A stretch of 64,000 nt of DNA from Maritimibacter sp. DP1N21-5 (GTDB lineage: Bacteria > Pseudomonadota > Alphaproteobacteria > Rhodobacterales > Rhodobacteraceae). Position 1 is the stretch's first letter. Every line of letters begins with the position of its first letter. The notes under the pieces were generated by a model that saw only the letters and a list, made by a program, of their open reading frames with translations, did no database searches and was not told the DNA's origin. This document shows, piece by piece, positions 60,654 to 64,000 of the stretch. Location: contig NZ_JAHUZF010000006.1 in the NCBI RefSeq assembly GCF_019218295.1, positions 1,922,001 to 1,986,000 on the forward strand. Reading direction: 5' to 3'. Both the position numbers and the translations under genes were made by a program.

Positions 60654-60815
60654 CTACTCTTCCTCTTGGCCCTTGTCGGCAACCCTGTCCGCGTCGCGTC
60701 GCGCCTGCGCCTGTCCCTTGCGCCGGGCCATGTTGGCCTTCAGCGCCGCCTTGAGGCGATCGTCACGGCTGGGTTTGGTCGCCTTGTCGCGCGGTTTTCC
60801 GGGGGTCTTGTCCAT
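60654..60815 (-). CDS. Small basic conserved protein upstream of murA, 53 aa
   Basis: Read directly from the minus strand: MDKTPGKPRDKATKPSRDD, then RLKAALKANMARRKGQ and an acidic end DKGQEEE. It is highly charged and helical, with no membrane segment. Similar 50-60-residue proteins precede murA in other Rhodobacterales, which supports a real gene; the frame is closed by TAG six bases before the murA ATG. The function is unknown; a nucleic-acid or ribosome contact would suit its composition. Confidence 0.7.
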   Translation of the reverse strand: MDKTPGKPRDKATKPSRDDRLKAALKANMARRKGQAQARRDADRVADKGQEEE

Positions 60816-60824
60816 GGACCGTCT

Positions 60825-61478
60825 CTAACCCAGGTCGCGCTGGTCGTCCAGATTTCCGCCTGCAAGCGCCAGCCGGGCCGCGCGGCGACGGCGCATGATC
60901 CAGAGCACCGCCAGCACGACCACCAGCACGACAGGCAGGATGACGGCGATATGGGCCACGATCCAGCGGATCACGTGGGGAATGATCTCTTCCGCCGCCG
61001 GCCCGAGGTGGTAGCCCAATGTGGCCCAGAAGCTCACCCAGAGACAGGCGCCTGCGAAATTCGCGACGAAGAACTTGATCCAGTGCATCTTCGCCGTCCC
61101 GGCGGCGAGCCCGTTCAATTGCCGCAAGAGAACGATGAACCGGGCGACTAGGACGATGATGAACCCGCGCCGCTCGATGATACCCTCGACCTTGGCGAAG
61201 CGCTCATGCGTGATGCCGATCCGCGATCCGTGGCGCAGGATCAGCGGGCGCCCGGCAAGCCGTCCGACGAGATAGCCGATGTTGTCGCCCACCGTGGCCG
61301 CCGTGATGGCCACCACGACGAGTTCCCACAGCGGAAGATCGCCGGTGCCCGCGAGCCCGGATCCGATGACGAGAAGCGTCTCTCCGGGAAGCGGGAGCCC
61401 CATGCATTCCAGAAGGATGCCTATTCCGATTGCCAGAATGCCGTAGCTCTCAACCAGCGGCCCGACCCAGTCGCCCAT
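60825..61478 (-). CDS. DedA family membrane protein
   Basis: A 217-residue inner-membrane protein of the DedA/VTT group with re-entrant loops: ECMGLPLPGETLLVIGSGLAG near residues 24-44, DNIGYLVGRLAGRPLI, then VARFIVLLRQLNGLAAGTAKMHWIKFF and a C-terminal helix with a basic tail. Members move lipid carriers such as undecaprenyl phosphate or phosphatidylethanolamine. Here it is next to murA, a link to envelope synthesis. Length and motifs are complete. Confidence 0.9.
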   Translation of the reverse strand: MGDWVGPLVESYGILAIGIGILLECMGLPLPGETLLVIGSGLAGTGDLPLWELVVVAITAATVGDNIGYLVGRLAGRPLILRHGSRIGITHERFAKVEGIIERRGFIIVLVARFIVLLRQLNGLAAGTAKMHWIKFFVANFAGACLWVSFWATLGYHLGPAAEEIIPHVIRWIVAHIAVILPVVLVVVLAVLWIMRRRRAARLALAGGNLDDQRDLG

Positions 61479-61668
61479 ATGGAACCCTTCCCTTGCACCG
61501 GTCGCATATAGGCTGTTTCCGTCCGGCTTGCACCCCCGTCCGAACGTGCCGGTTACGGGCCGCGAAAAAACAGGGCCCGGGGGACTTGCGCCCCCGCGCG
61601 TTTGCGTCTAATCAGCCGCCCACGGTCAAGACGGGACTGCGATGCTTTCCCGGTTGATACGACAGCGT

Positions 61669-61743
<75 letters not shown>

Positions 61744-62093
61744 TCCTCCACCCTCGCCTTCCGTCAGGCTCGCTTTCACGCGGTTGCCGGTTGTTGCCAG
61801 ATAGGCACGACTGATGGGTCCTTGGCCCTACCGTTTCGCAAATGAGACTCCGGGCTCGCATTGGTTGCCATGGCGCGTGCAAAAGCAACCAAAGGTAGAT
61901 TCAAGAAATGCATATTCCGGCGGGTCGAATCCTTCCGGAATCCCATACCGCCTTTGATTTCAACGAGAAAATTGAGCCGACTCTTGCCGATTACTCTTCC
62001 CCAGATTGCAAAATAACGAGTTATCCACAGGCGATTTCGTGACGAGAACAATTATGGGTTGTGCCCTTCGGTTGCCCGTTCCACGCTGACGAC
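61744..62093. other. Gene-free region before luxR with a DnaA box
   Basis: No convincing gene lies here. A 91-codon minus-strand frame has no family resemblance. The stretch is AT-richer than the flanks and contains the perfect DnaA-box sequence TTATCCACA at 62021-62029, shortly before luxR. The luxR promoter should be here, but no sigma-70 boxes could be fixed. Confidence 0.45.
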
Positions 62094-62705
62094 ATGGGTC
62101 GGAATCAAGCCATAGATGCGCAGTTGCAGGAACTCGGGGCCTTGGCCCCGGCGGGGTATTTCGTGGCCCTGCATATCCGTTTCGCCTCGCCGCTCCTGAT
62201 GTTCCAGACCTATGATCCGGCCTGGGCGGACCATTATACGAAGAACGCCTACGCCCTGCGCGACCCGATGATCGCTTGGGGCATCTCGCGCACCGGCGCG
62301 ACGCGCTGGAGCGACATCGACCTGCCCGACCCCTTCGGAATCATGGCCGAGGCGGCCGATTATGGCCTGCGCTACGGGGTCTGCGTGTCCTGCGGCCCGA
62401 TGTCGTCGCGCACGGTCGCCGGTGTCGCGCGTCCGGACCGTGAATTCACCGATGAAGAGATCGCCGCGGCCACGGGCCATATCCTGCGGCTCCACCATGA
62501 AACCGAGCCCCCCGATCACCTGACCGCCGCCGAAGTCGAAGCGCTGAACGTGATCGCCTCCGGGGATCGCTACGCCGCCGGTGCCGCAAGGCTCGGTATT
62601 TCCGAGAGCGCGCTCAAGGCGCGGCTCACGGCGGCGCGACAGAAGCTATTCGCCAGGACCACTGCTGAAGCCATTCAGAGAGCCAAGGACTACCGGCTCA
62701 TCTAG
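62094..62705 (+). CDS. luxR: LuxR-family quorum-sensing transcriptional regulator
   Basis: A 203-residue regulator with the autoinducer-binding domain: the conserved W, Y and D residues are in YDPAWADHYTKNAYALRDPM, followed by WGISRTGATRWSDIDLP. The C-terminal LuxR helix-turn-helix spans about residues 145-200 (LTAAEVEALNVIASG, AARLGISESALKARLTAARQKL). It should bind the acyl-homoserine lactone made by the luxI gene 81 bp downstream. Start choice is uncertain: ATG 62094 gives a normal N-terminus, GTG 62061 would add 11 residues; neither has a good ribosome-binding site. Confidence 0.85.
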   Translation: MGRNQAIDAQLQELGALAPAGYFVALHIRFASPLLMFQTYDPAWADHYTKNAYALRDPMIAWGISRTGATRWSDIDLPDPFGIMAEAADYGLRYGVCVSCGPMSSRTVAGVARPDREFTDEEIAAATGHILRLHHETEPPDHLTAAEVEALNVIASGDRYAAGAARLGISESALKARLTAARQKLFARTTAEAIQRAKDYRLI

Positions 62706-62734
62706 CGTGTTCGAGGACCCGATGGAGAAAGTTC

Positions 62735-62754
62735 AGCCGCCCTGGCGGATGGCT
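62735..62754. promoter_or_regulatory. 20-bp dyad between luxR and luxI, candidate lux box
   Basis: AGCCGCCCTGGCGGATGGCT is an imperfect 20-bp dyad with the perfect core CCGCCCTGGCGG. The position, between the regulator and synthase genes, and the 20-bp size fit a lux box, though the sequence differs from the Vibrio consensus. Its centre is about 42 bases before the luxI ATG. Confidence 0.35.
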
Positions 62755-62786
62755 GCACGCATCCAACCAGTAAAGGAGGTTTTATC

Positions 62787-63374
62787 ATGCAGACCACCAC
62801 CCTCTCCTTCGCGAACCTTCACAATCATGGCGAGCTCTTCGCCAACCTGCTTCGCGCGAGGAGACAGTCGTTCATCATCCAGAACAAATGGGACCTGCCC
62901 GAAGCGATGGGGATGGAATACGACCAATACGACACCCCCGCGAGTCGCTGGGTCGCCGTGCACCAGTTCGGGCAGGTGCTGGCCGGGATCCGGCTCACGC
63001 CGACCACCGCGCGCTGCGGCATCTATTCCTACATGATCCGCGACGCCCAGAAGGGTCTGCTCGACTCGATCCCCTCGGACCTGCTCTACGACGAGGCCCC
63101 TGTCGACGAGCATATCTGGGAAAGCAGCCGCGTCTTTGTTGCCCATGACACGCCGCAGAAGATCCGGCGGATCGTCCATGCCCATCTGATCACAGAAATG
63201 ACGCGCTCGGCGCGAGAGCTTGGCGCGGTGCGGGTGCTTGGCCTCATCCCGGCGAACTGGCCCCGGTGGGCGCGGCGCTTCGGGCTCGACACTGTTGCCG
63301 CGGGGCGTGTTATGAACATCGACGGAATCGACAACCAGGTCGTCTCGATCAACCTCGCAGACAAGCTGCACTAA
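62787..63374 (+). CDS. luxI: Acyl-homoserine-lactone synthase
   Basis: A 195-residue LuxI enzyme that makes an acyl-homoserine lactone from S-adenosylmethionine and an acyl carrier. The invariant N-terminal residues are present: RRQSF (R26 and F30 region), W35, EYDQYD (44-49), the arginine in VLAGIRLTPT, and WESSRVFV. The acyl chain length cannot be read. A very strong ribosome-binding site, AAAGGAGG, lies before the ATG. With the adjacent luxR it forms a complete quorum-sensing pair. Confidence 0.93.
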   Translation: MQTTTLSFANLHNHGELFANLLRARRQSFIIQNKWDLPEAMGMEYDQYDTPASRWVAVHQFGQVLAGIRLTPTTARCGIYSYMIRDAQKGLLDSIPSDLLYDEAPVDEHIWESSRVFVAHDTPQKIRRIVHAHLITEMTRSARELGAVRVLGLIPANWPRWARRFGLDTVAAGRVMNIDGIDNQVVSINLADKLH

Positions 63375-63428
63375 GGCGCAAGGACCTTTGGCGCAAGCAA
63401 GGTCGAACCTGGCAGTTTCGGCGCGCAG

Positions 63429-63457
63429 CTCCCGGTCCGGCCGCACCGGGCCGGGAG
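63429..63457. terminator. Hairpin between luxI and the acyl-CoA synthetase gene
   Basis: A 12-bp stem CTCCCGGTCCGG/CCGGGCCGGGAG (one G-T pair) with loop CCGCA lies between the two convergent genes, 54 bases after luxI and 15 before the other stop. No T run on either side; probably a shared terminator. Confidence 0.55.
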
Positions 63458-63472
63458 AAACGCATCACCGGG

Positions 63473-64000
63473 TCATTCAACCCATTCGTAGGGCCGCGTG
63501 AACTCGCCCAGCTTGTGTTCGGCGGCTTCCTTGTCCACGGAACCAGTCGCGCGCAGCCTCGCCACGAGACCGAGCTTCTTGTCTTCGTAGACTTCGACCA
63601 CTTCCACCGGATGCCCCGCCTCTTGCAGCGCTTCTTCATAGATGCGCTTGATCGCCGACTTGCGCAGGTCGGGTTTGAACACTTTCCCGACCGCGGTTTT
63701 GGGCAGTTCCTTCAGGATCTCGATGTGCTTCGGGATGGCGGCGCGTTCGCTGATATGCGCCTTGGCATATTCGAGCAATTCATCCTCCGTGACCGTCGCG
63801 CCCTCGACCAGTTCGACGAAGGCCGCCGGCAATTCGCCTGCCACCGCATCGGGCTGTCCGATCGCGCCGACAAAGGCGACGGCGTCATGGCCCGCGAGCG
63901 CCTCTTCGATCTCGGCCGGGTCGATGTTGTGCCCGCCCCGGATGATGATGTCCTTGGCCCGGCCCGTGATATAGAGGTAACCGTCCGCGTCGATCCGGCC
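63473..64000 (-). CDS. AMP-forming acyl-CoA synthetase, C-terminal part (runs off right edge)
   Basis: The minus-strand frame is open to the window edge. It shows the hinge and C-terminal domain of the ANL superfamily: GRIDADGYLYITGRAKDIII (with the hinge Asp/Lys), RGGHNIDPAEIEEAL, and the catalytic lysine region LPKTAVGKVFKPDLRKSAI. The tail after it (EEALQEAGHPVEVVEVYEDK) is longer than usual by some 40 residues. Which acid it activates cannot be told from this part. The remaining N-terminal adenylation domain lies outside the window. Confidence 0.88.
   Translation of the reverse strand, partial: GRIDADGYLYITGRAKDIIIRGGHNIDPAEIEEALAGHDAVAFVGAIGQPDAVAGELPAAFVELVEGATVTEDELLEYAKAHISERAAIPKHIEILKELPKTAVGKVFKPDLRKSAIKRIYEEALQEAGHPVEVVEVYEDKKLGLVARLRATGSVDKEAAEHKLGEFTRPYEWVE

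Noticed and set aside
61776..62051. 91-codon minus-strand frame between tRNA-Thr and luxR
   Set aside because: No recognisable protein and poor start context; the region is better read as intergenic.

Overview
The window looks like chromosomal DNA of an alphaproteobacterium of the order Rhodobacterales (Roseobacter-like). The evidence is a high-GC core with the run murA, DUF2948, hisD, UPF0262, a low-molecular-weight phosphatase, infA, maf, RNase E/G and yacG, a caa3 oxidase with fused subunits I and III, a Ku/LigD pair and a luxR-luxI pair. Two tRNA genes and housekeeping genes argue for chromosome rather than plasmid. The assignment rests on remembered family distribution, not on a search.
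Layout. (1) 1-2200: an accessory edge with a truncated hypothetical pair, an XRE repressor and a divergent unknown gene. (2) 2214-8200: an insertion-sequence graveyard. An intact IS3 element (2214-3472, GCA target duplication) abuts a second IS3 element (about 3482-7652). That second element was split by an IS110-family element, itself split by a third IS3 element (4471-5741, GATG target duplication). Two head-to-head scraps of another IS110 transposase follow. (3) 8205-24098, all on the minus strand: a surface-glycan cluster. It holds gmd and fcl for GDP-fucose, two glycosyltransferases, an EpsG/Wzy-like polymerase, a putative nonulosonic-acid transferase, all six steps to CMP-pseudaminic acid (pseB, C, H, G, I, F, with pseG and pseH fused), a capsule-type protein, a PglK/MsbA-like ABC exporter and a MarR-type EPS regulator. 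A NusG paralogue is encoded divergently, and an ops-like motif lies in the cluster leader. (4) 25025-43497: a PAP2 phosphatase, ku-ligD, a paoABC-type aldehyde oxidoreductase, exoD, a PQQ glucose dehydrogenase split into anchor and catalytic genes, then on the minus strand a caa3 oxidase operon with ctaG, a triheme cytochrome c and a DUF305 protein. (5) 43629-51016: a beta-oxidation operon (acyl-CoA dehydrogenase, thiolase, FadJ, acetyl-CoA hydrolase/transferase). (6) 51052-61743: tRNA-Phe, an AI-2E family permease, the core run listed above, DedA and tRNA-Thr. (7) 62094-64000: luxR, luxI and the C-terminal end of an acyl-CoA synthetase.
How the parts fit. The glycan genes would make a fucose- and pseudaminate-containing surface polymer, plausibly under processive antitermination by the NusG paralogue and perhaps phase-variable through G9 and G8 tracts. 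Sequences matching the alphaproteobacterial EcfG general-stress promoter (GGAAC, 16-17 bases, CGTT) occur as a perfect divergent pair between ctaC and fadE. Close variants sit before the pao genes, the glucose dehydrogenase genes, the DUF305 gene and the PAP2 gene. Region 4 and the beta-oxidation operon may therefore form one stress regulon covering end-joining repair, aldehyde removal, periplasmic sugar oxidation and an alternative terminal oxidase.
Limits. All calls come from reading the sequence and from knowledge of protein families. No search or structure prediction was run. IS110 boundaries, promoter and ops calls, and several start codons are inferences and are marked as such.
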